This document shows, piece by piece, positions 23,672 to 30,423 of a stretch of DNA of 30,423 bases. Location: assembly GCF_900119485.1 (NCBI RefSeq), contig NZ_FPJZ01000024.1, positions 1-30,423 of the forward strand. Reading direction: 5' to 3'. The DNA is from Thermoactinomyces sp. DSM 45891. GTDB lineage: Bacteria; Bacillota; Bacilli; Thermoactinomycetales; Thermoactinomycetaceae. The notes under the pieces were generated by a model. It saw nothing but the letters and a program-made list of their open reading frames with translations, was not told the origin of the DNA and made no database searches. A program made the position numbers and the translations under genes. Position 1 is the first letter of the stretch. Every line of letters begins with the position of its first letter.

Positions 23672-24673
23672 ATGCGTGAACGTTTAGAAAGTCTACGTAC
23701 GGAGGCGTTGCAAGAAATTCAATCCGCTTCTGAAATGGAACTGATCAAGGATTTAAAAGTAAAATACCTCGGTAAAAAAGGGGAGCTAACAGCTGTATTA
23801 CGTGGGATGGGTTCCTTATCTGCGGAGGAACGTCCTGTGATAGGTGGGCTTGCGAATGAGGTGCGAGCTGCACTTGAAACAGCCTTCTCTCAAAAAAGTG
23901 AATCGGTAGAAACAGCGGAGTTAGAAGCCAAGCTACAAAGTGAGACCATTGATGTAACGTTACCAGGTGCATCACTTGAACCAGGTTCGATTCATCCACT
24001 CCATTCTGTAATTGAGCAAATTGAAGATATTTTTATCGGAATGGGCTTCGAGATTGCAGAAGGTCCAGAAGTAGAGCTAGATCACTATAACTTTGAAATG
24101 TTGAATCTGCCTAAAGATCATCCGGCTCGTGATATGCAGGACTCATTCTATATCACTCCTGAAATTTTGTTGCGCACACATACTTCTTCGGTACAAGGTC
24201 GCACACTGCTTGCCAGAGAAGGAGAAGTTCCTGTTCGGATCATCATGCCAGGGAAAGTATATCGCCGTGATGATGATGATGCGACCCATTCACACCAATT
24301 TACGCAAATCGAGGGCTTGGTAGTAGATCGTGGTGTATCGATGGGAGAGTTAAAAGGTGTATTACTACAACTGATTCAGAAGATGTTTGGTCCAGATACA
24401 GAAGTACGTTTACGTCCTAGCTATTTCCCTTTTACTGAACCGAGTGTAGAAGTGGATATTTATCATCCAGAAAAAGGGTGGCTGGAAATCCTAGGAGCAG
24501 GTATGGTTCACCCACGTGTATTAGAAAAAGCAGGCTATGATTCAGAGCGCTACACAGGATTTGCTTTTGGACTCGGAGTAGAGAGAGTTGCGATGCTGAA
24601 ATATGACATTGATGATATTCGTCACCTATATAACAACGACTTGCGTTTCTTACGTCAATTTAAATCGGTTTAA
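23672..24673 (+). CDS. pheS: Phenylalanine--tRNA ligase alpha subunit
   Basis: 333 residues, slightly short for the bacterial family but with all parts present. An N-terminal coiled coil (about 1-85) binds tRNA, followed by the class II catalytic core. Motif 2 is GKVYRRDDDDATHSHQFTQIEG and motif 3 is FAFGLGVERVAMLKYDIDDIR; LLRTHTSSVQ is also conserved. It forms an alpha2-beta2 enzyme with PheT and carries the active site. ATG follows AGGGGTG. pheT begins 17 bases after its stop, so the two form one operon under the Phe T-box. Confidence 0.98.
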   Translation: MRERLESLRTEALQEIQSASEMELIKDLKVKYLGKKGELTAVLRGMGSLSAEERPVIGGLANEVRAALETAFSQKSESVETAELEAKLQSETIDVTLPGASLEPGSIHPLHSVIEQIEDIFIGMGFEIAEGPEVELDHYNFEMLNLPKDHPARDMQDSFYITPEILLRTHTSSVQGRTLLAREGEVPVRIIMPGKVYRRDDDDATHSHQFTQIEGLVVDRGVSMGELKGVLLQLIQKMFGPDTEVRLRPSYFPFTEPSVEVDIYHPEKGWLEILGAGMVHPRVLEKAGYDSERYTGFAFGLGVERVAMLKYDIDDIRHLYNNDLRFLRQFKSV

Positions 24674-24690
24674 GAGAGGAGAGGGGATAC

Positions 24691-27123
24691 ATGTTAGTCT
24701 CCCATGATTGGATTTCGGAGTATGTAGATTTGACGGGAATTACCCCTGAGATGATTGCAGAAGAGTTAAATCGTACTGGGATTGAGGTTGAAGTGATCTA
24801 CACTCGTGATAACGGAGTAACTCATGTTGTGGTAGGACATGTTTTATCGGTAGAGAAGCATCCTGAAGCGGATAAACTAAATATCACACAAGTGGATGTT
24901 GGGAGTTCTGAACCACTTCAGATCGTATGCGGTGCACCCAATGTAGCAGTTGGACAGTTGGTGCCCGTTGCGATCAAGGGAGCTACTCTGCCGGGTGGGA
25001 TTAAAATTAAGGATACCAAATTGCGTGGCGTTGCTTCTCGCGGTATGATCTGTTCCGCGAAAGAACTTGGGGTTCCAGATAAGTTCCTTATGGAGCATCA
25101 AAAGCAGGGGATTATGGTGCTAGGGACAGATGCGGAAATCGGCCAAGATATCAAGGAATACCTTGGGATGAACGATCAGGTAGTCGAGCTAGAACTCACA
25201 CCAAACCGTTCTGACTGCTTAAGTATGATGGGAGTTGCTTATGAGCTTTCCGCAATTTTTAATCGAGAGCTTCGTTTGCCAGAGAAAAAAGAAGTCATCG
25301 TATCTACTAAAGACACACTAATCGAAATCACAACAGATCTAGAAGAAGATTGTCCATTTTATGCAGTACAAGTTGTGAAGGGAATTCAAGTTGGACCTTC
25401 TCCACAATGGCTACAAAATCGGTTGATTTCAGCAGGGATTCGTCCGATTAACAACGTGGTGGATGTAACCAACTACGTGATGATAGAGACAGGACAGCCT
25501 TTACATGCCTTTGATCTTCAAACGATTCCAACAGGAGAGATCATCGTTCGACGTTCTCGTGCTGGAGAGACAGTTGTTACGCTAGACGGAGTGACAAGGG
25601 CATTAGATGATGAAACACTACTTATCACAGATGGCGAGCAGATCCTAGGGCTTGCTGGTGTTATGGGCGGTGAATCTTCAGAAGTTCGTCCTCATACCAC
25701 CACGGTGCTACTAGAATCTGCATACTTTGATCCTACTCTTATTCGCCGTGCATCTCGTAAATTAGGCTTGCGCTCTGAAGCAAGCAATCGCTTCGAAAAA
25801 GGAATTGATCCAGAGCGGATCTTACCTGCACTAGACCGTGCTGTTCAGTTACTGCAAGAGGTCGCAGGGGCGCAAGTAGGCTCAGGTGTGATTGTAGAAC
25901 GTTCGGGAGAAATTGAAGAAGTGACAGTTTCCTTGCGCCATGATCGTCTCATGAAAGTGTTAGGAACAAGTATTAGTGAGGAGCAAGTTGCAGAGATCTT
26001 TCACCGTTTGGGCTTCGTGTCTCACTTTGATGTAGAGAAAAAAGCTCATCATGTTCAAGTTCCGACTCGTCGCCCAGATATTCAATTAGAGGTAGATTTA
26101 ATTGAAGAAGTGGCAAGAATCTATGGATATAACCGTATCCCTACCACTTTACCATGGGGACAACAACAGCCAGGGAGTTTAACTGATTCACAGCGTTTGC
26201 GTCGTAAGTTACGCCATCTCTTGATTGATCTGGGATTATCCGAAGTACTTACATATAGCCTTACTTCGAGCAAGCGCGGGACCGAAGTAGGAACTCTTAC
26301 CCCATCAACTGGTTTCGTTCGCTTGGCGATGCCGATGTCTAGTGAACATGCTGTATTACGTACGACCCTCTTGCCTGAGCTCATTCAGGCGGCTGCTTAT
26401 AACGTGAAACATGGTAACGAAGATCTTGCTATCTTCGAGATGGGACGGGTATATGTAACGAAAGAGAAAAAGCTTACAGAACTTCCTGAAGAGCGTACGG
26501 AACTCGCATTCCTTTTAACTGGAGATTTTCGCTTGGCTCGTTGGAACCGTCAAGCAATGCACGGTGGCGATTTCTATGTAGCGAAAGGGATTGTGCAAGC
26601 TATTTTTGAGCGAATCGGCGTGTCTACTGTTGAGATTCAGGCAGCAAGCCACTATGAGGGATTTCATCCAGGACGTACTGCTGAATTGGTTCATAATGGA
26701 GAAGTAATCGGTGTACTCGGACAAATGCATCCACAATTGGCGAAACAACATGACCTCAAAGATACTGTAATGGTTCAACTCGACCTCGAGCGTCTACAAC
26801 AAGCGATTCAGGCAGATATTCGCTATCAAGCGATCCCACGTTTTCCAGCAGTCACGCGAGACTTGGCTCTGGTTGTGGACAAAAATGTAGAGGCAGGAGT
26901 ACTTGAAGCAGGAATCCATGAAGTAGCTGGAGAACTTCTTGAATCGGTACGCTTATTTGATGTATTTATCGGCTCCCAAGTAGGGGAAGGCAAGATGAGC
27001 ATCGCCTACTCGCTTGTTTATAGAGCGGCAGATCGGACCCTAACGGATGCTGAAGTAACTGCTACACACTCAAAAGTCGTTGAACATCTGCAGACCACAT
27101 TAGGCGCTGTATTAAGAAGTTAA
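24691..27123 (+). CDS. pheT: Phenylalanine--tRNA ligase beta subunit
   Basis: 810 residues, full length. Domains in order are an EMAP-like tRNA-binding OB fold (about 40-155, HPEADKLNITQVDVG... GAPNV), the B3/B4 editing domain (about 210-385, PINNVVDVTNYVMIETGQPLHAFD), a B5 domain (about 410-480), the catalytic-like core, and the C-terminal FDX-ACB anticodon domain (about 717-809, RFPAVTRDLALVVD). It edits Tyr-tRNA-Phe and binds the tRNA for PheS. RBS GAGAGGAGAGGGG. No clear terminator follows. B. subtilis has rnhC after pheT; here it is absent and zapA comes next. Confidence 0.98.
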   Translation: MLVSHDWISEYVDLTGITPEMIAEELNRTGIEVEVIYTRDNGVTHVVVGHVLSVEKHPEADKLNITQVDVGSSEPLQIVCGAPNVAVGQLVPVAIKGATLPGGIKIKDTKLRGVASRGMICSAKELGVPDKFLMEHQKQGIMVLGTDAEIGQDIKEYLGMNDQVVELELTPNRSDCLSMMGVAYELSAIFNRELRLPEKKEVIVSTKDTLIEITTDLEEDCPFYAVQVVKGIQVGPSPQWLQNRLISAGIRPINNVVDVTNYVMIETGQPLHAFDLQTIPTGEIIVRRSRAGETVVTLDGVTRALDDETLLITDGEQILGLAGVMGGESSEVRPHTTTVLLESAYFDPTLIRRASRKLGLRSEASNRFEKGIDPERILPALDRAVQLLQEVAGAQVGSGVIVERSGEIEEVTVSLRHDRLMKVLGTSISEEQVAEIFHRLGFVSHFDVEKKAHHVQVPTRRPDIQLEVDLIEEVARIYGYNRIPTTLPWGQQQPGSLTDSQRLRRKLRHLLIDLGLSEVLTYSLTSSKRGTEVGTLTPSTGFVRLAMPMSSEHAVLRTTLLPELIQAAAYNVKHGNEDLAIFEMGRVYVTKEKKLTELPEERTELAFLLTGDFRLARWNRQAMHGGDFYVAKGIVQAIFERIGVSTVEIQAASHYEGFHPGRTAELVHNGEVIGVLGQMHPQLAKQHDLKDTVMVQLDLERLQQAIQADIRYQAIPRFPAVTRDLALVVDKNVEAGVLEAGIHEVAGELLESVRLFDVFIGSQVGEGKMSIAYSLVYRAADRTLTDAEVTATHSKVVEHLQTTLGAVLRS

Positions 27124-27287
27124 TGTGACGATTTTGATTCCATTAGCTCCCAATCACCCAAAATAAGCCTAATTAGTGATAGACTTGGGAAATAGGATCG
27201 TTTTATTCCAATGAAGATCGGGTAATGAACATTTCAATTGGTATACAACAAGTAAGAAAACAGTCTACGTGTGGGTTGGTGATATGA

Positions 27288-27542
27288 ATGGTACAACGTT
27301 CTCGTATGAATGTAGAGATCTATGGACAGACCTACCCTATCATTGGGAAAGCAACCCCCAGCTACACTCGCCAAGTAGCTGGGTTGGTGGATTCAAATAT
27401 GAAAGGCATTGCAGAAGGAAATCCTCGTTTAGATATGACTCGTTTGGCAGTATTATCTGCTTTTAATATTGCAGATGAATACTTGCGATTGAAGCAGGAA
27501 TACGACGAAATCATGCATTTGATCGAGGATAATCAACCTTAG
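27288..27542 (+). CDS. zapA: Cell division protein ZapA
   Basis: 84 residues, usual length for the Gram-positive form. The N-terminal strand segment MNVEIYGQTYPIIGKATPSYTRQVAGLVD and the NPRLDMTRLAVLSAFNIADEYLRLK helix match ZapA, which bundles FtsZ at the division site. The start at ATG 27288 has only a weak ribosome site (GGTTGGTGA); ATG 27306 (MNVEIYG) is an alternative. cvpA starts at the very next base after its stop. Confidence 0.9.
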   Translation: MVQRSRMNVEIYGQTYPIIGKATPSYTRQVAGLVDSNMKGIAEGNPRLDMTRLAVLSAFNIADEYLRLKQEYDEIMHLIEDNQP

Positions 27543-28073
27543 ATGAATTGGATTGATATCGTCCTATTACTCGCGATCGTAGCGGCCTGTTTTCAAGGCT
27601 ACCGCCAAGGGTTAGTCCGTCAAGTATTCGCGTTACTTGGCACCATTGTAAGCATCTATCTCGCGTACAAATTTAGTGGACCTTTTGCCCAAACCTTCTC
27701 AAGCTGGTTCCCTGGAATTGTTCCAGAAACAGGTGTGTGGGGACTATTCCCGATCAGTAACATTGTCTATTCATTCCTTGCGTTTCTGATAATCTTCCTA
27801 GTAGCCAGAGCTATTTTTCGGCTCATTGGCGGAGTTGCGGGGAGTGTAGCCAAAGTTCCTGTTTTATCAGCGGTAAATCAGACGGGTGGTCTGGTTTTCG
27901 GGTTCTTGCGGATGGCAATTTTACTGGTTTTAGTGGTAAATGTTTTTTCGTTTGTTCCTGTGCCAAATGTACATAACAAAGTGCAGGATTCCTTCTTGTC
28001 TCAACAGATTTTGGCGATTACTCCTGATTTAAAAGATGAAGTAATAGAATTGTTTAAAGGAAAGACACCATAA
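27543..28073 (+). CDS. cvpA: CvpA-family membrane protein (YshB-like)
   Basis: 176 residues with four membrane segments: MNWIDIVLLLAIVAACFQGYRQGLVRQ opens the protein and is diagnostic of CvpA, followed by segments around residues 28-45, 75-95 and 118-140. The family was named for colicin V production, but its cellular role is unsettled. It directly abuts zapA (zero gap), as in B. subtilis, suggesting translational coupling, and is closed by a strong terminator. Confidence 0.93.
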   Translation: MNWIDIVLLLAIVAACFQGYRQGLVRQVFALLGTIVSIYLAYKFSGPFAQTFSSWFPGIVPETGVWGLFPISNIVYSFLAFLIIFLVARAIFRLIGGVAGSVAKVPVLSAVNQTGGLVFGFLRMAILLVLVVNVFSFVPVPNVHNKVQDSFLSQQILAITPDLKDEVIELFKGKTP

Positions 28074-28128
28074 AAATAAGGATGGTCCCCTTCACTCATC
28101 ATTGGAGAAGGGGGCCATCCTTATTTTT
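28073..28128. terminator. Strong bidirectional terminator after cvpA
   Basis: A 21-bp stem (one G-U) with left arm 28073-28093 and right arm 28107-28127, A-rich on the left and T-rich on the right. It overlaps the cvpA stop and also serves the convergent gene at 28147. Confidence 0.92.
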
Positions 28129-28146
28129 ACAAATAGGAACTGTTGA

Positions 28147-28533
28147 TTACCACAGGCACTTTACGTCTTTTTCAAAGTTAGAAGAATGGATATAGGTGTT
28201 TGCCCACATGTTATGTACAACATACCATTTGTCTGATCCGTTTACTTCTTCACCATGAACCACTCCATTAAACATATGCGTTCCATAAAAAAGTTTTGTT
28301 GGGAGCTTCTCATGAGGCTTAGAAGAGAGGGATGGTTCCATTAAAGAGATTACGCCGCCCTTATCGACCACTTCTTTTGTGAGTGTGGCATTAAACTGAG
28401 TGGAGCTTGATTTACATGGGTGGTCTTTCCCTTTATACGGGATAGCTAGCTTCTCCTCCGTAGCCGATACTCCAGCGGCTGTTGCCATCATGATACTACA
28501 ACCCATAACAACAGCGATGCATTTTTTAAACAT
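28147..28533 (-). CDS. Secreted protein of unknown function, two cysteines
   Basis: 128 residues with a Sec signal peptide (FKK, hydrophobic core, likely cleavage after VSA at residue 24). The mature protein of about 104 residues has just two cysteines, C40 and C126, near its two ends, which suggests one disulfide. It ends WYVVHNMWANTYIHSSNFEKDVKCLW-like, with several aromatic residues. I recognise no family. RBS TAGGAGG is good. It is divergent from the secreted protein at 28745. Confidence 0.75.
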   Translation of the reverse strand: MFKKCIAVVMGCSIMMATAAGVSATEEKLAIPYKGKDHPCKSSSTQFNATLTKEVVDKGGVISLMEPSLSSKPHEKLPTKLFYGTHMFNGVVHGEEVNGSDKWYVVHNMWANTYIHSSNFEKDVKCLW

Positions 28534-28744
28534 GTAACTACCTCCTAAAAAACGATTTGAAAAACCTTATTAACCATAGCAGGTTCTATTTTATAAGTAA
28601 ATCTCACTTTATAATTATTTATATTTTTTTATAGTTCTATAGTTGTAAAAATGGTAGTGGAAGTTTAGTATGAAATTGTATTCTCGCTTTGTAGAATTCA
28701 AACTACTTGATGACGAGAAATATATAAATGGAGGTATGGAGATT

Positions 28745-29506
28745 ATGAAGAAAAAAACAGTTTCTGCCGTTCTTGCAACTTCCCTTGTAGTAGGAGGGAT
28801 GTTTGTTGGATTTACTGAATCACAGCCAGTTTCAGCAGCTCAAGTAGAGCAGAAGGTTGCTCAGAAAATCGTACTAGAAGATACGTTTAACAGTGGTTAT
28901 AACGGATGGAAAGGTGGCTTTTCAGACTATCCACCAGGTAAAGAAGACGATTGGAGATTATCATATTCCCTACGAGATCTTCCAAAAAATTTAAGTAATC
29001 AACAAAAAGGACTCCATTTGGGTGGGAGTAATCATAGTGATGATTTATTCATGTATGTTACGAAGCCAGTACATACCACACACAAAGTGAAACCGAATAC
29101 TACGTATAAGGTAGACTTTGATTTTGATATTGCAACCAATACACCGTCCGGTACATTTGGTGTAGGTGGATCTCCAGGGGATTCTGTGTTTGTGAAAGCA
29201 GGAGCCTCCGCCATTGAACCAAAATCATATGTAGCAGATGATAACCACTACCGCTTAAATGTGGATCATGGTCAGCAATCTCAAGATGGGAAGAATGCGG
29301 TATTAGTCGGCACGATCGGGAAAGAAAATACCACTGATGATTCTTTCGAAATCAAGAATTTTACTAACACGAAAAAGCCTTACTATATAAAATCAGATAG
29401 CGACGGTAAGCTTTGGTTATTAATCGGAACAGATTCTGGTTATGAATCCTATACGGAGTACTATATCCCACGTGTTAAAGCAACTTTGACTGAAGTAGTA
29501 AAATAG
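28745..29506 (+). CDS. Secreted beta-sandwich-like protein of unknown function
   Basis: 253 residues from ATG 28745 (MKKKTVSAVLATS), with GGAGG about 9 bases upstream; a reading from 28670 adds residues without a ribosome site and would bury the signal peptide. Likely cleavage is after QPVSA/A (31-32). The mature protein begins LEDTFNSGYNGWKGGFSDYP, a pattern seen at the start of carbohydrate-binding jelly-roll domains, and continues with strand-like segments (HKVKPNTTYKVDFDFDIAT, YYIPRVKATL). There are no cysteines or membrane anchor. A lectin-like role is only a guess. Confidence 0.75.
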   Translation: MKKKTVSAVLATSLVVGGMFVGFTESQPVSAAQVEQKVAQKIVLEDTFNSGYNGWKGGFSDYPPGKEDDWRLSYSLRDLPKNLSNQQKGLHLGGSNHSDDLFMYVTKPVHTTHKVKPNTTYKVDFDFDIATNTPSGTFGVGGSPGDSVFVKAGASAIEPKSYVADDNHYRLNVDHGQQSQDGKNAVLVGTIGKENTTDDSFEIKNFTNTKKPYYIKSDSDGKLWLLIGTDSGYESYTEYYIPRVKATLTEVVK

Positions 29507-29516
29507 TCTGTTCAAT

Positions 29517-29570
29517 AAACAAAAAACAAACAACTCCTAAAAATAATAGAGAGTTGTTTGTTTTTTGTTT
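29517..29570. terminator. Bidirectional terminator between convergent surface-protein genes
   Basis: A perfect 20-bp stem (29517-29536 with 29551-29570) with a 14-nt loop and A-rich/T-rich arms. Confidence 0.9.
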
Positions 29571-29592
29571 GTGCGGGTTCATGGGTTATCGA

Positions 29593-30423
29593 TTAAGTTA
29601 ACCTGTGAACGGACCAAACAGTGGATGAGGGACTGACCGGGCTTAGGGTTAAGTTGGCTCCTAAACCGTCTGCCTCATAGAAGACGCCTATTACATCCCC
29701 TGCCGTTAGATCAAAATCACCTGTTAATGTGATGGAAGCATTTCCTAAAGCACCTCTTATTGTTAGCACGAGAGCTACGTTAATATTTAATAAGGGGAGT
29801 AACCCTGTTACTAAGTCTGTTACGACAGGAGAGGTCCGACGTATGACAAATGTTGGATCTGGTCCAGCGCCAATAGTGGCTGTTAGGGCTGCAGATTGGT
29901 AACTGATAATCAGTTTAATAGAATACCTGCCAGTTTGCTGGATGGTATAGTTTCCTGTAGTTGCGTTAAATCCAGTTCCTGTGTAGTACGGACTGGTCAC
30001 GGTCCAGGCTCCTAACTGTGTATCCGTGTTGATTACACTAGAGGCGCGTTGAGCAGAAAATCCGAATAGTGCTACGTTTGGTCCAGTAGGTCCGGTATTG
30101 CCTTGAGGCCCGGTATCGCCTTGAGGTCCCGTATCGCCTTGAGGCCCAGTATCGCCCTGAGGTCCAGTAGGTCCTTGGGGCCCAGTATCACCCTGAGGAC
30201 CCGTAGCTCCTTGGGGCCCAGTACCGCCTTGAGGACCCGTATCACCCTGAGGACCCGTATCACCTTGAGGACCCGTATCGCCTTGAGGTCCCGTATCACC
30301 CTGAGGCCCAGTATCACCCTGAGGCCCAGTACCGCCTTGAGGTCCTGTATCGCCTTGAGGTCCAGTATCGCCTTGAGGTCCAGTATCGCCCTGAGGTCCA
30401 GTAGGTCCTTGAGGACCCGTATC
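29593..30423 (-). CDS. Collagen-like repeat protein with BclA-type C-terminal domain (5' end outside window)
   Basis: On the minus strand the frame is open from the window edge to TAA at 29593, so the start lies beyond 30423; a GTG at 30000 is internal. From the edge to about 30076 it encodes some 38 unbroken Gly-X-Y triplets, mostly alternating GPQ and GDT, with rare GPT, GGT and GNT. The last 160 residues (from NVALFGFSAQRASSV) form a beta-rich domain that begins with a phage/exosporium-like SPYYTGTGFNATTGNYTIQQTGRYSI. This resembles the C1q/TNF-like tip of BclA, the hair-like glycoprotein of Bacillus exosporium, which trimerises the collagen stalk. The protein is probably on the spore or cell surface. 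Confidence 0.88.
   Translation of the reverse strand, partial: DTGPQGPTGPQGDTGPQGDTGPQGDTGPQGGTGPQGDTGPQGDTGPQGDTGPQGDTGPQGDTGPQGGTGPQGATGPQGDTGPQGPTGPQGDTGPQGDTGPQGDTGPQGNTGPTGPNVALFGFSAQRASSVINTDTQLGAWTVTSPYYTGTGFNATTGNYTIQQTGRYSIKLIISYQSAALTATIGAGPDPTFVIRRTSPVVTDLVTGLLPLLNINVALVLTIRGALGNASITLTGDFDLTAGDVIGVFYEADGLGANLTLSPVSPSSTVWSVHRLT
30079..30423 (-). repeat. 18-base tandem repeat encoding GPQGDT
   Basis: An 18-base unit repeats through the window edge and differs mainly at third codon positions (GGT/GGA/GGG/GGC, ACT/ACA/ACG). All steps keep the frame. It is the DNA form of the collagen stalk, not a CRISPR array. Confidence 0.9.

Noticed and set aside
27269..27466. Open reading overlapping the start of zapA
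   Set aside because: It is in a different frame from the well-conserved ZapA sequence and has no recognisable product.
30072..30317. Open reading of 81 codons on the minus strand within the collagen repeat
   Set aside because: It is another frame of the same 18-base repeat; the Gly-X-Y frame continues without stops into the C-terminal domain.
30079..30423. Regular repeats suggesting a CRISPR array
   Set aside because: There are no spacers; the units are contiguous, keep the reading frame and vary at third codon positions.

Overview
The window looks like chromosome from a low-to-mid GC, endospore-forming Firmicute of the order Bacillales. The evidence is the order thrS / infC-rpmI-rplT / M42 peptidase / sspI / ysgA-pheS-pheT-zapA-cvpA, a YtxC-type sporulation gene before thrS, two T-box leaders, an SspI spore protein and a BclA-like collagen protein. 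A lineage such as Thermoactinomycetaceae is possible, but the sequence alone does not settle the genus.

Layout: (1) 1-6606: the 3' part of a very large RHS/YD-repeat polymorphic toxin. It ends in a Hint autoprocessing domain and a GH-E type HNH/EndoVII nuclease tip, followed by a SUFU-family immunity gene. (2) 6607-7025: a terminator, a minus-strand relic of a 19-residue-repeat protein, and a dense cluster of palindromes. (3) 7026-10895: a YdjM-type membrane protein, YtxC, and thrS behind a Thr T-box leader. (4) 10980-13151: a DnaQ-fold protein with an eroded active site, then infC-rpmI-rplT behind a leader terminator; infC appears to start at AUC. (5) 13390-20222: an accessory block with an immunity-like orphan, a marR-MFS efflux pair, a methyltransferase, a PIN-PhoH protein with an altered Walker B, a BdbD-BdbC disulfide pair and a Gly/Cys-rich small membrane protein. 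(6) 20260-28128: M42 aminopeptidase, histidine phosphatase, sspI (with a sigma-G promoter match), a TrmH-family methyltransferase, T-box-pheS-pheT, zapA and cvpA. (7) 28147-30423: a surface/secreted block with two unknown exported proteins and the C-terminal part of a collagen-like protein that runs off the window.

How the parts fit: the aminoacyl-tRNA synthetases are controlled by uncharged tRNA through T-boxes whose specifiers read ACC (Thr) and UUC (Phe). The infC operon has its own attenuator. The RHS toxin and SUFU protein form an effector-immunity pair. BdbD/BdbC could supply disulfides to exported proteins, such as the two-cysteine protein at 28147-28533. Most genes are separated by strong, often bidirectional, intrinsic terminators, so the block is a series of short transcription units.
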